A stretch of DNA of 64,000 bases from Candidatus Pantoea deserta (GCF_003813865.1 NZ_RMVG01000007.1:124001-188000), one strand, 5' to 3'; counted from the first letter of the stretch, positions 45,749-56,223 are shown. Translations and numbers: made by a program. The notes: generated from the sequence alone by a model not told the origin.

Positions 45749-45815
45749 ATCCTCTCTCGCCGACCATTTTATAAACCTGCCTGAAAAAGCAGGTTTTTTT
45801 TCGTCTGTAGAAAAA
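45749..45815 (+). repeat. tRNA-Pro tail plus terminator, direct repeat unit 2
   Basis: Second copy of the 67-base unit, one T-to-C change in the terminator stem. It contains no full tRNA, so the CCA-ending segment is a remnant. Confidence 0.95.
45774..45801 (+). terminator. tRNA operon terminator, second copy
   Basis: Same hairpin as at 45612 but with one mismatched pair near the loop; still followed by eight T residues. Confidence 0.8.
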
Positions 45816-46035
45816 CGCCGCTGTGGGTTAAATACCGGCGTGGCTCGCAAAGTCGCTCAGGCATCCATGCTTACACGGTCTGCGCGGGTACACGCCTCAT
45901 GCGCCGCTAAACAGGCCAGCCTGCGTCTGTTAGCCGTAGCGGGTATTTTGCCTGATGAACGCCTTGCTGTGGAGAGCGAAGCTATTTCCTTTCAGATTTT
46001 GATGAGCCTTGTTGAAAAGAGAAGGGCGCAGGAAT
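45816..46035. other. Gene-free stretch before glmZ control region
   Basis: About 220 bases between the second repeat and the first GlrR-like site. I see no supported gene, RNA or repeat. In E. coli aslB and aslA lie between proM and glmZ; neither is present. Confidence 0.5.
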
Positions 46036-46148
46036 TGTCTCTTTTTTGAGACGAATAAGCATTTGATTAATAATGTTTTTATTAAAATCTGTTTTCATCG
46101 TCTCAAAACAGAGACAGCGAGACGGCGATTTGTCGTCTTTTACCAACA
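46036..46148 (+). promoter_or_regulatory. Three GlrR-like sites upstream of glmZ
   Basis: Three matches to the GlrR activator consensus TGTC-N10-GACA: 46036-46053 (TGTC..GACG), 46099-46116 (CGTC..GACA) and 46131-46148 (TGTC..AACA), each with one mismatch and exact spacing. The region between them and the promoter is very A/T-rich (46160-46215), suited to IHF bending. This matches what is known for glmY/glmZ in enterobacteria. Confidence 0.75.
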
Positions 46149-46223
46149 GGCTAGATTCTTCTGTAAGCGATCGCTGCCTTTATAGTATTGATTATAATGA
46201 TTTTTATTATATATCCGGCAACC

Positions 46224-46244
46224 TGGCACGCTCTGTGCAATACT
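46224..46244 (+). promoter_or_regulatory. Sigma-54 promoter of glmZ with overlapping sigma-70 -10
   Basis: TGGCACG-N4-GTGCA (46224-46239) fits the sigma-54 consensus TGGCACG-N4-TTGCA with one mismatch; its GC element ends 13 bases before the glmZ start. AATACT at 46239-46244 would serve as a sigma-70 -10. Overlapping sigma-54/sigma-70 promoters are known for glmZ relatives. Confidence 0.8.
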
Positions 46245-46250
46245 TAGCGC

Positions 46251-46448
46251 GTAGATGCTCATTCCACCTCTTATGTCTGCTGATGCTGCATAAACCTGGG
46301 AATGATGCAGAGCCACTATCTGGTGCCCGTTGTCTGCCTGCCTGTATCGCTTACGCCTTACAGGGTCAACAGACACCCCGTTGAGTCGGGTGCCTTAAGG
46401 TTGTCTTACCGACCTGATCTTATACCTGCCTCTGGCAGGTATTTTTTT
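46251..46448 (+). ncRNA. glmZ: Small regulatory RNA GlmZ
   Basis: The 5' end GTAGATGCTCATTCCA and the segments TAAAC-CTGGGAATGA-GCAGAGCC, CAGACACC..CGTTGAGT and GGTTGTC..GACCTG follow E. coli GlmZ almost in register. The length is about 198 bases (E. coli about 207). It ends in an intrinsic terminator (stem ATACCTGCC / GGCAGGTAT, 46422-46442, then seven T). GlmZ base-pairs with glmS mRNA with Hfq to raise glucosamine-6-phosphate synthase, and is cut by RNase E with RapZ. Its position just before the end of hemY is also that of E. coli. UDP-GlcNAc made from this route feeds wecA and wecB nearby. Confidence 0.93.
46422..46448 (+). terminator. glmZ terminator
   Basis: Perfect 9-bp stem ATACCTGCC / GGCAGGTAT with a TCT loop and a run of seven T residues. 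Confidence 0.93.
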
Positions 46449-46463
46449 GCCCTGAAAACAGGC

Positions 46464-46488
46464 AAAAAAAAGCCGGGCAAGCCCGGCT
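46464..46488 (-). terminator. hemCDXY operon terminator
   Basis: On the minus strand the stem AGCCGGGC / GCCCGGCT is followed by eight T residues (A-run at 46464-46471 on the plus strand), 17 bases after the hemY stop. Confidence 0.92.
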
Positions 46489-46505
46489 CAAACAAGTAAT
46501 AACAA

Positions 46506-47702
46506 TTAGGGGTCAGGATTGTTTTTTAGCGTCAGCAATAAGCCTTCGCGGCGCATTTTCGCGGCTTCTTCCGGGCGATGCAGGCGATCCCAGGCATCCG
46601 CCAGCCACGCATAGTCAAAAGCGTCTGGACGCTGCGCCAGCGCCTGTTGAAATGCCTCTGCGGCCTGCTGCCATTCGCCGTGGCGCATCAGCATCTGTCC
46701 CAGCGTGCTGTGCAGCAGCGGCGTTGCGCCATGCTGTTTGATCTGCTGGCGCAGCGCTTTCTCCAGCGCTTCAGGATTGTTGCTTTTAATGCGCGGCATC
46801 AGCAGCACCAGGCGATCGTCGTAGTGGCGCTTCAGGCCGTCCAGCACGATGTCCTGCGCCGTCTGGTGATCGTCACACTCAATCAAGTGGTCAGCCATGG
46901 CTACCTGTAGCGCCGTTTGCTGCCGCGTTTTGCGGCTCAGGTTCGACCACCAGCGCTTCAGCCCCTCGCTGCCTTGATCGGCCATCGCCTGACTCATCAG
47001 GCCCAGCCACGCCTGCTGTTGCAAATCGGCGCGATGCTGTTCATCACCTACCTGGGATTTTTCCATTGCCGGCAGGATATCAATCAGTGAACCCCAGGCG
47101 CCGGTGCGCACATAAGCCTGCTCTGCCAGACGCAACACTTCCGGGTGACGCGGCGCGACTTCCAGTAAACGGTCGATACCGTGACGCGCGGCATGATCTT
47201 CATTGCGCGCCAGCAAAATACGCGCGCGGGTAATCTCAACCGGAATAACATCGTTGTCCGACAGCTCGGCAGCGCGTTCAAGGTGCTGATTAGCACGAAT
47301 TTCATCGCCGCGCTGCTGCGCCGCTTCTGCCGCCAGCAGATAGTTGGCGACCGGCACTTCAGCGTGATCGGCATCTTTTGACAGCAGTTTTTCAACCTGA
47401 CGATGATCGCCTTCCGCCAGTTTCATTAATGCGGTCTGAGTATGACGCTGCGCGCGACGACGTTTGCGTCCAGTAAACCAGCCGCGAGTACGCGCGCCGG
47501 TATGGAACAGACGGCGCAGCAGCCACTCCAGTCCGAGAATAATCAGCAGGCTGATGATCAGGATAATCACCAGGCCAGTCACGCTGGTTTCTACGTTCCA
47601 GTTGTCGGTCTGAATCAGCACGTAGCCCTGATGGCCGGCAATCATCGGACCTACCACGACACCGGCGATCAGCAGCACAAACAGGATAAATACCTTAAGC
47701 AT
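46506..47702 (-). CDS. hemY: Heme biosynthesis-associated TPR protein HemY
   Basis: Inner-membrane protein, 398 residues as in E. coli, with two N-terminal helices (about 1-22 and 40-60) and TPR repeats in the cytosolic part. It is linked to late heme synthesis by operon position; its exact role is unsettled. Last gene of the minus-strand hemCDXY operon, four bases after hemX. Confidence 0.94.
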   Translation of the reverse strand: MLKVFILFVLLIAGVVVGPMIAGHQGYVLIQTDNWNVETSVTGLVIILIISLLIILGLEWLLRRLFHTGARTRGWFTGRKRRRAQRHTQTALMKLAEGDHRQVEKLLSKDADHAEVPVANYLLAAEAAQQRGDEIRANQHLERAAELSDNDVIPVEITRARILLARNEDHAARHGIDRLLEVAPRHPEVLRLAEQAYVRTGAWGSLIDILPAMEKSQVGDEQHRADLQQQAWLGLMSQAMADQGSEGLKRWWSNLSRKTRQQTALQVAMADHLIECDDHQTAQDIVLDGLKRHYDDRLVLLMPRIKSNNPEALEKALRQQIKQHGATPLLHSTLGQMLMRHGEWQQAAEAFQQALAQRPDAFDYAWLADAWDRLHRPEEAAKMRREGLLLTLKNNPDP

Positions 47703-47706
47703 AGGT

Positions 47707-48840
47707 TTAGCCTCCTTGCTGATCGGCGGCGACGGAAGGCTGCGCGATCAGGTTGCGTACGCGCGTCTGCATCAGCTTATCGAGCAGCGGCTGACTTTCC
47801 AGGCTGTCCGGCAGGTTCATATTAATGTTTTGCTGACTCAGTTCGTCCAGCTGGGCCAGGAAAGCTTTGGTGGCGGCGTCGTTGGTGTCGTACCAGGCGC
47901 GAACCCAGCTTGAAACCGTATCGATAGACTGTTTATAGATTTCGTCCTGATGACGCGGTACGGCCTGCGCGGCAATCAGCAGACGCGAGCGAATGTTCTC
48001 ACGCAGGTAAACGTCCTGATTGGGAGCCAGCAGCGGCTGCGCCGTGTTATCGCGGCGGCGGATGGTGATGAAGTCATCCATAAAGTTATGCCAGCTTTTT
48101 ACCAGGTTTTGACGCCATTCGCGCACCGAGGAGGTGAGTTCGCCGCTATCGCTGTCCATCGGCGCGTCGTCGTTGTCATTGTCCGCCAGACGCAGGTTAT
48201 CCACGCCGTTAGACAGCTGGTTTAGCTTCAGAATAATGCCGTCGTAGTCGATCTGATCAATGGCGGAGAGGGTGCTGATGTCCTGCGTCAGCGCGCGGCG
48301 CACGTTGGTGACGCTTGGATCGTTCATATCAGCCAGGCTGGCGTCGGCGCTTTTCAGCAGCGCCGCGGCGGTGGTGACATCCTGATCGCTCCACAGCTTG
48401 CGGCCAGCCAGTTTCACCAGATAGTCGGCCTGTGATACCAGCCAGGTGCGCACGTCATTACCGGAAAGCGAAGCGACTTTTTCACGCAGGCTCTCCAGCT
48501 CTTTTGCCGTGGCGGCCTGCTGGGTACGCGCATCATCCAGCGCGCTTTGCGCGCTGCTGAGCTGTTGCGCCAGCTGCTGCTTATCGTTGCCCGCTTGCTG
48601 CTGCAAAGCGGCCAGCTTGTCGCTCAGGCTCTGATTTGCCTGCGCCTGAAGTTCAGCCTGATGTTTCCCGTTAAGGTATAAGCCTGCGCCGGTCGCCAGG
48701 GCAATAACAATCGCCACTGCGCCTAATACCAGCCCACCACTTTTTTTGTCGCGCGGTGGTTTCTGGGGAGAAGCGGGCGAATGGTCTACCGCTGGCGTGG
48801 TCTCTTCAACCGTGGCGGAGGTCGCTTTTTGTTCCGTCAT
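47707..48840 (-). CDS. hemX: HemX, membrane-anchored heme operon protein
   Basis: 377 residues from the ATG at 48840 (E. coli 393). An in-frame GTG nine bases earlier is less well placed. It has a Pro/Thr-rich cytosolic N-terminus, one membrane helix near 37-58 ([20 protein letters not shown]), a long coiled coil (about 60-125, Gln/Ala-rich) and a conserved periplasmic domain with [18 protein letters not shown]. Sequence once annotated as uroporphyrinogen methyltransferase, but it lacks that enzyme's motifs. It follows hemD after 24 bases. Confidence 0.93.
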   Translation of the reverse strand: MTEQKATSATVEETTPAVDHSPASPQKPPRDKKSGGLVLGAVAIVIALATGAGLYLNGKHQAELQAQANQSLSDKLAALQQQAGNDKQQLAQQLSSAQSALDDARTQQAATAKELESLREKVASLSGNDVRTWLVSQADYLVKLAGRKLWSDQDVTTAAALLKSADASLADMNDPSVTNVRRALTQDISTLSAIDQIDYDGIILKLNQLSNGVDNLRLADNDNDDAPMDSDSGELTSSVREWRQNLVKSWHNFMDDFITIRRRDNTAQPLLAPNQDVYLRENIRSRLLIAAQAVPRHQDEIYKQSIDTVSSWVRAWYDTNDAATKAFLAQLDELSQQNINMNLPDSLESQPLLDKLMQTRVRNLIAQPSVAADQQGG

Positions 48841-48864
48841 CTGTGGCACATCCCATGATTAAGT

Positions 48865-49605
48865 TCAGCGTAACGCGCGCAGCAGCGCATCGTTATCGGC
48901 ACCATCGGCTACCTGAATAGTCTGCCAGCCCAGTTCACTGGCCAGGGTAGCCAAACGTTCACTGACGACAATCAGTCGACAGCGCAATAACCATTCCTCG
49001 CGATCGACTGCGGGGAACAGAGAAAACAGCTGTTGTAACATTTCACCGCTGGTCACCACCAGCGTTGTGACGCCCCTGTTGCGCCATCGTCTACCTTCAA
49101 TGGCTCCGTCATAGTGCTTCTGGCAACGCTGGTAACACTGACTGAAAGCGACGTCCACGCCGCGATCGCGCAGCGTTTCAGCCAGCAGTTCGCGCCCAGG
49201 GGGGCCACGCAAAATCAGCGCCTTCTTACCCGATACCCGCTGGAGCTTCGCCAGATTGATCAACGCCTCGCTGGTTTCCTGCGCGTGCGGATAGTCGACG
49301 TGGCGGCCGCTGACGGTGTGAAATGCCAGCGCGGTGCTGCGACCAATTGCATAATAGTCTACGTCTGCGGGCCACGCTGCGTTATGACGCGCCAGCGCAG
49401 GCGGCGCATAGGCGATCACCTGTTGGGAAAGCAGGAAAACCAGGTCGCCGTCGCGCAGCGCCGCAAGCTGCTGCGGCAGGCGCTCAAGGTCGTCGCCCGG
49501 CGCAAACTCAATCAGCGGCAGGCTCCACGCCTGGCGGCCAAGCGCGCGCAGGCGAGTGACCAGCGCGCTGGCGGCTGGCTCAGGGCGAGTGACCAGGATG
49601 GTCAT
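48865..49605 (-). CDS. hemD: Uroporphyrinogen-III synthase HemD
   Basis: Cyclises hydroxymethylbilane with inversion of ring D. It has 246 residues, as in E. coli. [12 protein letters not shown] at the start and [20 protein letters not shown] in the middle are typical of this weakly conserved family. Its start overlaps the hemC stop by four bases. Confidence 0.95.
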   Translation of the reverse strand: MTILVTRPEPAASALVTRLRALGRQAWSLPLIEFAPGDDLERLPQQLAALRDGDLVFLLSQQVIAYAPPALARHNAAWPADVDYYAIGRSTALAFHTVSGRHVDYPHAQETSEALINLAKLQRVSGKKALILRGPPGRELLAETLRDRGVDVAFSQCYQRCQKHYDGAIEGRRWRNRGVTTLVVTSGEMLQQLFSLFPAVDREEWLLRCRLIVVSERLATLASELGWQTIQVADGADNDALLRALR

Positions 49606-50543
49606 ACGGGCGGCTGTCCCTGGTAAACGTCGCGCAGGATCTCACGCGCGCCGTTGCTGAGCAGCTCTTCCGCGAGCGAAATGCCCATTGCTTCCGCGTC
49701 GGCGCGCGGGCCGCGTCGTTCGCCACGCACCATCAGGCTGCCGTCGGGCGCGCCGACCAGACCGCGCAGCCAGATGTCGTCGCCTTCCAGCACGGCGAAG
49801 CTGCCGATAGGCACCTGACAGCCGCCTTCCAGGCGCGTGTTCATGGCGCGTTCAGCTTTGACGCACACGGCGGTATCGTCATGATTGAGCGCCTGCAACA
49901 GGCCAATCAGCTCGCTGTCGTTAAGCCGGCATTCAATGCCGACGGCGCCCTGACCCACGGCGGGCAGCGAGATGTCTGCCGGCAGCGGCTGACGAATGCG
50001 CGCTTCAAGATCCAGACGCTTCAGGCCCGCAGTGGCCAGAATAATGGCGTCGTATTCGCCCGCGTCGAGCTTCGACAGGCGGGTGCCGACGTTACCGCGC
50101 AGCGAGCGGATCACCAGATCGGGACGGCGTTCGCTAATCTGGCTCTGACGACGCAGGCTGGAGGTGCCGACGATCGCGCCCTGCGGCAGTTCATCGAGGG
50201 AGTGATAGTGATTTGAGACAAAGGCGTCGCGCGGATCTTCGCGCTCGCAAATTGTGACCAGTCCCAGTCCTTCCGGAAACGCGACCGGCACATCTTTCAT
50301 CGAATGGACCGCCAGATCGGCGCGATTTTCCAGCATCGCCAGCTCAAGCTCTTTGACGAACAAGCCCTTGCCGCCTACTTTCGCCAGCGGCGTATCAAGG
50401 ATAATATCGCCCTTTGTGACCATCGGGACCAGCTCTACGCGCAGTCCTGGATGGGCGGCCATCAGGCGCTGCTGGACATAATGTGCCTGCCAGAGCGCAA
50501 GAGGGCTTTGTCTTGTAGCAATTCTGAAAATTTTGTCTAACAT
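49602..50543 (-). CDS. hemC: Porphobilinogen deaminase HemC
   Basis: Joins four porphobilinogens into hydroxymethylbilane in the cytosol. Starting at MLDKIF (50543) gives 313 residues, the E. coli length; the track-longer form would add four residues. The cofactor-binding cysteine is C242 in [25 protein letters not shown] and [10 protein letters not shown] are conserved. First gene of hemCDXY, diverging from cyaA. Confidence 0.96.
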   Translation of the reverse strand: MLDKIFRIATRQSPLALWQAHYVQQRLMAAHPGLRVELVPMVTKGDIILDTPLAKVGGKGLFVKELELAMLENRADLAVHSMKDVPVAFPEGLGLVTICEREDPRDAFVSNHYHSLDELPQGAIVGTSSLRRQSQISERRPDLVIRSLRGNVGTRLSKLDAGEYDAIILATAGLKRLDLEARIRQPLPADISLPAVGQGAVGIECRLNDSELIGLLQALNHDDTAVCVKAERAMNTRLEGGCQVPIGSFAVLEGDDIWLRGLVGAPDGSLMVRGERRGPRADAEAMGISLAEELLSNGAREILRDVYQGQPPV

Positions 50544-50860
50544 GCTGTTAACCATTTTGATCGTTCACCGAATATCCTATCATTGTCGGCTGAAGGCTGA
50601 CAGTTTCAACGGATGATTTGACCGGACAGGCAGAAAGATTTGCAGGTCATAAGAGGATAAAGCGGACGCCGGTGTCCGAAAGCGCAGGAAGCGAACAGGA
50701 ACGTGCTAAACTGTTAAGTAGCGCAACTTTCTTTACGGTCAATCTGCCAGGTGTTAGATTGATCACGTTTCCAGCAATAATTTGCCCAACTTCTTTTATT
50801 ATTAAGCGGCAGATTAGGGAAACAGGTTGCTTAAACACTGGGACAATCAGGCGAAACGTC
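50544..50860. promoter_or_regulatory. hemC-cyaA divergent control region
   Basis: 317 bases between the two divergent starts, holding promoters for both. The one site I can assign is the CRP box at 50749-50770. The A/T-rich tract at 50775-50815 probably contains the main cyaA -10. No other gene is supported here. Confidence 0.6.
50749..50770 (+). promoter_or_regulatory. CRP site in the cyaA promoter
   Basis: AGGTGTTAGATTGATCACGT (first 20 bases) matches the TGTGA-N6-TCACA pattern as TGTTA-N6-TCACG. It is nearly the same as the E. coli cyaA P2 site, where CRP-cAMP represses cyaA. Confidence 0.8.
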
Positions 50861-53419
50861 TTGTACCTCTACATTGAGACATTGAAACAGAGACTGGATG
50901 CCATTAATCAGCTGCGCGTCGATCGCGCGCTGGCTGCGATGGGCACTGCTTTCCAGCACGTATACAGTCTGCTGCCAACCTTACTACATTATCATCACCC
51001 GCTGATGCCAGGTTACTTCGACGGTAACGTTCCTCGTGGCATCAGCTTCTTCACGCCTGAAGAAAATCAACTGGCGCTGATGCGCGAGCTTGCGGGCAGC
51101 CATGAGCTGACGCTGGACGTGTCGCGCACCGGCGAGATGCCGATTACGGGCATTTATTCCATGGGCAGCACCTCTTCGGTTGGACAGAACAGCGTCTCCG
51201 ATCTGGATATCTGGGTCTGCCATCAGTCGTGGCTGGACAATGAAGAACGCCTCAATTTGCAGCGCAAGTGCACCCTGTTGCAGAAGTGGTGCCTGTCGAT
51301 GGGCGTCGAAGTCAGCTTTTTCCTGATTGATGAGAACCGCTTCCGTCACAACGAAAGCGGCAGCCTCGGCGCGGAAGACTGCGGCTCAACACAGCATATT
51401 CTGCTGCTGGATGAGTTTTACCGCACCGCCGTGCGCATGGCCGGTAAACGTATTCTGTGGAATATGGTGCCGTGCGAGGAAGAGCATCACTATGACGACT
51501 ATGTGATGTCGCTTTACGCGCAGGGCGTGCTGACGCCGAATGAGTGGCTCGATCTCGGCGGCCTGGGCACCTTGTCGGCCGAAGAGTACTTCGGCGCAAG
51601 CCTGTGGCAGCTCTATAAAAGTATTGATTCGCCCTATAAAGCGGTGCTGAAAACCCTGCTTCTGGAAGCGTACAGCTGGGAATACCCCAATACGCAGCTG
51701 CTGGCGATGGATATCAAACAGCGCCTGCACGATGGCGAAATCGTCAGCTTCGGCCTCGATCCCTATTGCATGATGCTGGAACGCGTAACGCATTACCTGA
51801 CCAGCGTGGACGATCAGGCGCGTCTCGATCTGGTGCGTCGCTGTTTCTATCTGAAGGTGTGCGAGAAGCTGAGCGCCGACGACAACGGCAGCCGTTCGGG
51901 CTGGCGGCGCGAGATCCTGTCGCAGCTGGTCAGAGAGTGGGGCTGGGATGCTGAAAAACTGGCTATCCTCGATAACCGCAGCAACTGGAAAATCGAGCGC
52001 GTGCGCGAAGCGCACAACGAGCTGCTGGATGCGATGATGCAGAGTTATCGCAACCTGATCCGCTTTGCCCGCCGCAACAATTTAAGCGTCAGCGCGAGTC
52101 CGCAGGACATCGGCGTGCTGACGCGTAAACTGTACGCCGCTTTTGAAGCGCTGCCGGGCAAAGTAACCCTGGTCAATCCGCAGATCTCGCCCGATCTCTC
52201 TGAAGAGAACCTGACTTTTATTCACGTCCCGGCGGGACGCGCCAATCGCGCGGGCTGGTATCTTTACAACCAGTCGCCTGACATGAGCTCCATTATCAGT
52301 CATCAGCCGCTGGAGTATAACCGCTACCTGAACAAGCTGGTGGCCTGGGCATGGTTCAACGGCCTGCTGACCAGCAAAACGCGCCTGCATATCAAAGGTA
52401 ATGAGATTTGCGATCTGGCGCGGTTGCAGGAGCTGGTCAATGACGTTTCATCGCATTTTCCGCTGCGTCTGCCGGCGCCTACGCCAAAGGCGCTCTATAG
52501 CCCGTGCGAAATCCGCCATCTGGCGATCATCGTCAATCTTGAGCACGATCCTACCTCAGCGTTCCGCAATCAGGTGGTGCATTTCGATTTCCGCAAGCTC
52601 GACGTCTTTAGCTTCGGTCAGCAGCAGCAGTGCCTGATTGGCAGCATCGATCTGCTCTACCGCAACTCGTGGAATGAGGTGCGTACGCTGCACTTCAACG
52701 GCGAGCAGGCGATGATTGAAGCGCTGAAAACGATTCTGGGCAAAATGCATCAGGACGCCGCGCCGCCGGATACGGTCGAAGTGTTCTGCTATAGCCATCA
52801 TCTGCGCGGGCTGATTCGCACCCGCGTACAGCAGCTGGTTTCCGAGTGCATTGAGCTGCGTCTCTCCAGCACGCGTCAGGAGCCGGGTCGCTTTAAGGCG
52901 CTGCGCATGGCGGGGCAGACGTGGGGCCTGTTCTTTGAACGCATGAGCGTATCGGTGCAGAAGCTGGAAAACGCCGTTGAGTTTTACGGCGCGATTTCCA
53001 ACAACAAACTGCACGGCCTGTCGATTAAAGTCGAGTCGAACCAGACGCCGCTGCCGCCGGTGGTAAACGGCTACGCCAGCGAAGGGATTATTCAGTTCTT
53101 CTTTGAAGACACTACCGATGAGCAGGGTTTCAATATCTATATTCTGGATGAAACCAATCGCGTCGAGGTCTATCACCACTGCGAAGGCAGCAAAGAGGAG
53201 CTGGTGCGCGACGTCAGCCGTTTTTACTCCTCTTCGCACGATCGTTTTACCTACGGCTCTAGCTTTATCAACTTCAATCTGCCGCAGTTTTACCAGATCG
53301 TGAATACGGGCGATCGCTTCCAGGTGATTCCGTTCCGCAGCCAGACGCTGACCCAGCTCTGCGCGACCCAGTCCGACAATGACCACGGCAACTATCAGCC
53401 GCGCTATCAGGTTCACTGA
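50861..53419 (+). CDS. cyaA: Class I adenylate cyclase CyaA
   Basis: Makes cAMP for CRP-dependent catabolite control. The conserved TTG start at 50861 (reading [10 protein letters not shown]) gives 852 residues (E. coli 848, also a TTG start); the longer open frame upstream runs through the promoter and CRP site. The catalytic domain shows [13 protein letters not shown] [17 protein letters not shown] and [15 protein letters not shown]. The C-terminal regulatory half is well conserved until the last about 20 residues, which diverge. A GC-rich hairpin (53421-53439) follows the stop. Confidence 0.97.
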   Translation: MYLYIETLKQRLDAINQLRVDRALAAMGTAFQHVYSLLPTLLHYHHPLMPGYFDGNVPRGISFFTPEENQLALMRELAGSHELTLDVSRTGEMPITGIYSMGSTSSVGQNSVSDLDIWVCHQSWLDNEERLNLQRKCTLLQKWCLSMGVEVSFFLIDENRFRHNESGSLGAEDCGSTQHILLLDEFYRTAVRMAGKRILWNMVPCEEEHHYDDYVMSLYAQGVLTPNEWLDLGGLGTLSAEEYFGASLWQLYKSIDSPYKAVLKTLLLEAYSWEYPNTQLLAMDIKQRLHDGEIVSFGLDPYCMMLERVTHYLTSVDDQARLDLVRRCFYLKVCEKLSADDNGSRSGWRREILSQLVREWGWDAEKLAILDNRSNWKIERVREAHNELLDAMMQSYRNLIRFARRNNLSVSASPQDIGVLTRKLYAAFEALPGKVTLVNPQISPDLSEENLTFIHVPAGRANRAGWYLYNQSPDMSSIISHQPLEYNRYLNKLVAWAWFNGLLTSKTRLHIKGNEICDLARLQELVNDVSSHFPLRLPAPTPKALYSPCEIRHLAIIVNLEHDPTSAFRNQVVHFDFRKLDVFSFGQQQQCLIGSIDLLYRNSWNEVRTLHFNGEQAMIEALKTILGKMHQDAAPPDTVEVFCYSHHLRGLIRTRVQQLVSECIELRLSSTRQEPGRFKALRMAGQTWGLFFERMSVSVQKLENAVEFYGAISNNKLHGLSIKVESNQTPLPPVVNGYASEGIIQFFFEDTTDEQGFNIYILDETNRVEVYHHCEGSKEELVRDVSRFYSSSHDRFTYGSSFINFNLPQFYQIVNTGDRFQVIPFRSQTLTQLCATQSDNDHGNYQPRYQVH

Positions 53420-53550
53420 CGCCGCGCTTGCCGCGCGGCCCTTTACTCAGAACGTCACCGCGCGCACGTGAATTGCGGGGATTTCCTGTTGCTTTTCCAA
53501 CTTCACCTGCGATGATAAGCAACCAGGTTAAGGACAGAAGAGCAGAACAG

Positions 53551-53769
53551 ATGAAGAGAGTAATAAGCCTGTTGGCAATGGCGCTGGCGCTGACAAGCCT
53601 GGCAGGCTGTGGACTGAAAGGACCGCTTTACTTCCCGCCCGTCGACCAGCCAAAAACACAAAATCCTCAGCAAGCGGAGCAGCAGAAACAGCAGCAGCAA
53701 CAGCGTGCCGCGCAGGCAGACACGAGTGGACTGGTGAGCGGCGGCAACGCCAGCATGTCAGCAGACTAA
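53551..53769 (+). CDS. lptM: Small outer-membrane lipoprotein LptM (YifL)
   Basis: 72-residue lipoprotein with signal peptide and lipobox LAGC (lipidated Cys20), followed by [10 protein letters not shown], the conserved family segment, and a Gln-rich tail. In E. coli LptM helps mature the LptDE LPS translocon. It sits upstream of dapF as in E. coli, but only 131 bases after cyaA because cyaY is absent from the gap. Confidence 0.93.
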   Translation: MKRVISLLAMALALTSLAGCGLKGPLYFPPVDQPKTQNPQQAEQQKQQQQQRAAQADTSGLVSGGNASMSAD

Positions 53770-53798
53770 TTGTAATGGCGCACCCGGCGGAGCAAAAA

Positions 53799-54623
53799 AT
53801 GCAGTTCTCCAAAATGCACGGCCTCGGCAACGATTTCATGGTTGTGGACGCCGTAACGCAAAACGTCTTTTTCTCGCCGGAGCTGATTCGCCGGCTGGCG
53901 GATCGCCATCTGGGGATCGGTTTCGATCAGCTGTTGATCGTTGAGCCGCCTTACGATCCCGATCTCGACTTTCACTACCGCATCTTCAATGCCGACGGCA
54001 GTGAGGTCGCCCAGTGCGGCAACGGCGCGCGCTGTTTCGCCCGCTTTGTCCGGCTGAAAGGCCTGACGAACAAGAGCGAAATTCGCGTTAGTACGCAAAC
54101 AGGCCGCATGGTGCTGAGCGTGACGCCGGACGAGCTGGTGCGCGTCAATATGGGCGAACCTGATTTCGAACCGCAGCAGGTGCCGTTCCGCGCGAACAAA
54201 GCGGAAAATCTCTATTTGCTGCGCGTTGCTGAGCAAACGGTCATGTTCGGCGCGGTATCCATGGGCAACCCGCACTGCGTGATCCAGGTCGATAGCGTTC
54301 AAACCGCGGCGGTCGAGACTCTGGGTCCGGTGCTGGAAAGTCACGAGCGTTTTCCTGAGCGCGTTAACGTGGGCTTCATGGAAGTGGTGTCGCCAGAGCA
54401 TATCCGCCTGCGCGTCTACGAGCGCGGCGCGGGAGAAACCCAGGCGTGCGGCAGCGGAGCCTGCGCGGCGGTTGCCTGCGGCGTTCAGCAGGGCATTTTG
54501 TCGCCGAAAGTGCGCGTCGATCTGCCGGGCGGAACCTTGCATATCGCCTGGAAAGGCGCGGGACAGCCGCTGTTTATGACCGGTCCCGCGACACATGTCT
54601 ACGATGGGTTTATTCATCTATGA
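53799..54623 (+). CDS. dapF: Diaminopimelate epimerase DapF
   Basis: Converts LL-DAP to meso-DAP for lysine and peptidoglycan. Starting at MQFSKMHG (53799, GGAG six bases upstream) gives 274 residues, as in E. coli. Both catalytic cysteines are present in CGNGARC and ACGSGACA. It overlaps yigA by four bases. Confidence 0.97.
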   Translation: MQFSKMHGLGNDFMVVDAVTQNVFFSPELIRRLADRHLGIGFDQLLIVEPPYDPDLDFHYRIFNADGSEVAQCGNGARCFARFVRLKGLTNKSEIRVSTQTGRMVLSVTPDELVRVNMGEPDFEPQQVPFRANKAENLYLLRVAEQTVMFGAVSMGNPHCVIQVDSVQTAAVETLGPVLESHERFPERVNVGFMEVVSPEHIRLRVYERGAGETQACGSGACAAVACGVQQGILSPKVRVDLPGGTLHIAWKGAGQPLFMTGPATHVYDGFIHL

Positions 54624-55324
54624 AAAATATCGAAGAGCAGGCTGACAATACGCTCCTGCTGGACGATCAGGCTGTTACCGATTATCTGCGACAAAATCCT
54701 GACTTTTTTATTCGTAACGCCCGTCAGGTTGAGCAGATGAGCGTGCCCCACCCGGTACGCGGCAGCGTATCGCTGGTCGAGTGGCATATGGCGCGCCAGC
54801 GCAATCATATTCAGCGGCTTGAAGAAGAGATTACGCTGCTGATGGAGCAGGCCAGCGCCAACCATGAGCTGTTCGATCGCCTGCTGGCGCTTCAGGGACA
54901 CCTGGCGGCGGCCGGTTCGCTTCAGGATATGCTTAATCGTCTGCACCGCTGGGCGCGCGATCTGGGACTAGCGGGCGCGAACCTGCGCCTGTTCGCCGAT
55001 CAATGGCGACTGGGCGCGCCGTCGGAGTTTGTCCAGCTTGGGCTGTCGCGTCAGGCGTTCGAGCCGCTACGCATTCAGCGTTTTGGTCAGCAACACCATT
55101 TTCTTGGCAGTCTGAACGGTCCGGAGCTGCTGCTGCTGCTGCCGCAGGCGAAGGCGATTGGCTCGGTGGCGATGTCGCTGATGGGCGAGCGCGGCGAACT
55201 GGGCGTGCTCATCTTCAGCAGCCGCGACAGTCAACACTATCAGGCGGGCATGGGCACACTGCTGTTGCAGCACCTGGCGCAGATGATGCCTCAGCTGCTG
55301 TCACGCTGGGTAGAACGTGCATGA
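54620..55324 (+). CDS. yigA: DUF484 protein YigA
   Basis: 234-residue cytosolic protein (E. coli 235). It has an N-terminal helical part ([15 protein letters not shown]), a short coiled coil around 55-85 and a GAF-like C-terminal domain. Function unknown; it is always found between dapF and xerC in enterobacteria. Overlaps both neighbours by four bases. Confidence 0.93.
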   Translation: MKNIEEQADNTLLLDDQAVTDYLRQNPDFFIRNARQVEQMSVPHPVRGSVSLVEWHMARQRNHIQRLEEEITLLMEQASANHELFDRLLALQGHLAAAGSLQDMLNRLHRWARDLGLAGANLRLFADQWRLGAPSEFVQLGLSRQAFEPLRIQRFGQQHHFLGSLNGPELLLLLPQAKAIGSVAMSLMGERGELGVLIFSSRDSQHYQAGMGTLLLQHLAQMMPQLLSRWVERA

Positions 55325-56223
55325 GCGCGCTTCAGGACGCCGTCGATGCCTTCCTGCGCTACCTCAAGGTCGAGCGCCAGCTCAGTCCGCTGACGCAGGA
55401 GAACTATGCGCGCCAGCTTGCCGCGCTGACCAGCATGGCGGAAGAGATGAAGCTAAACAGCTGGGCGACGCTGGAGCCTGCGCAGGTGCGCAGCATGGCG
55501 TCGCGCAGCCGCCGCGCCGGATTAGGCGCCAGCAGTCTCGCGCTGCGGCTTTCGGCGCTGCGTAGTTTTCTCGACTGGCAGGTCAGCCAGGGGAAATTGT
55601 CCGCCAACCCTGCAAAAGGGATCACCACGCCGCGCAACGCGCGTCATCTGCCGAAAAACATCGACGTCGATGAAGTCAATCAGCTGCTGGAGATCGACCT
55701 GAACGATCCGCTGGCGGTGCGTGACCGCGCCATGCTGGAGGTGATGTACGGCGGCGGGCTGCGCCTGTCAGAGCTGGTTAATATGGACTGTCGCCATGTC
55801 GATCTTGAGGCGGGCGAAGTCTGGGTGGTGGGGAAAGGCAGCAAAGAGCGCCGCGTGCCGATTGGCCGTACCGCCGTCACCTGGCTGGAACAGTGGCTGC
55901 CGCTGCGCGCCGGGTTTGGCGGCGAGGATGACGCGCTGTTTCTCTCCAGCCGCGGACGCCGCATTTCGGCGCGCAACGTGCAAAAGCGCTTTGCCGAATG
56001 GGGCGTAAAACAGGGCGTCGCCAGCCATATTCATCCGCACAAGCTGCGTCACTCCTTTGCTACGCATCTGCTGGAGTCGAGCGGCGATCTGCGCGCGGTG
56101 CAGGAGCTGCTGGGGCACGCCAACCTCTCTACCACGCAAATCTATACCCATCTCGATTTCCAGCACCTGGCGACGGTGTATGATGCTGCGCATCCCCGCG
56201 CCAAACGAGGAAAGAACGAATGA
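55321..56223 (+). CDS. xerC: Tyrosine recombinase XerC
   Basis: With XerD resolves chromosome dimers at dif. The ATG at 55321 gives 300 residues (E. coli 298); the longer frame lies inside yigA. The catalytic set is complete: Arg in GGLRLSEL, Lys in KGSKERRVP, His and Arg in [12 protein letters not shown], His in [14 protein letters not shown] and the Tyr nucleophile in the same motif. It is a housekeeping recombinase, not a mobile-element integrase. Confidence 0.97.
   Translation: MSALQDAVDAFLRYLKVERQLSPLTQENYARQLAALTSMAEEMKLNSWATLEPAQVRSMASRSRRAGLGASSLALRLSALRSFLDWQVSQGKLSANPAKGITTPRNARHLPKNIDVDEVNQLLEIDLNDPLAVRDRAMLEVMYGGGLRLSELVNMDCRHVDLEAGEVWVVGKGSKERRVPIGRTAVTWLEQWLPLRAGFGGEDDALFLSSRGRRISARNVQKRFAEWGVKQGVASHIHPHKLRHSFATHLLESSGDLRAVQELLGHANLSTTQIYTHLDFQHLATVYDAAHPRAKRGKNE

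Noticed and set aside
45561..46049. 162-codon frame running through tRNA-Pro and the two terminators
   Set aside because: It crosses a tRNA gene and two intrinsic terminators, and the apparent internal protein repeat is simply the DNA repeat.
46073..46384. Open frame of 103 codons, and a 78-codon frame on the opposite strand (46140-46376)
   Set aside because: Both overlap the GlmZ RNA and its GlrR/sigma-54 region and show no protein family features or ribosome site.
55321..56223. Tyrosine recombinase as a sign of a mobile element near the tRNA repeat
   Set aside because: It is XerC in its conserved dapF-yigA-xerC-yigB-uvrD operon, 10 kb from the tRNA genes, and not an island integrase.
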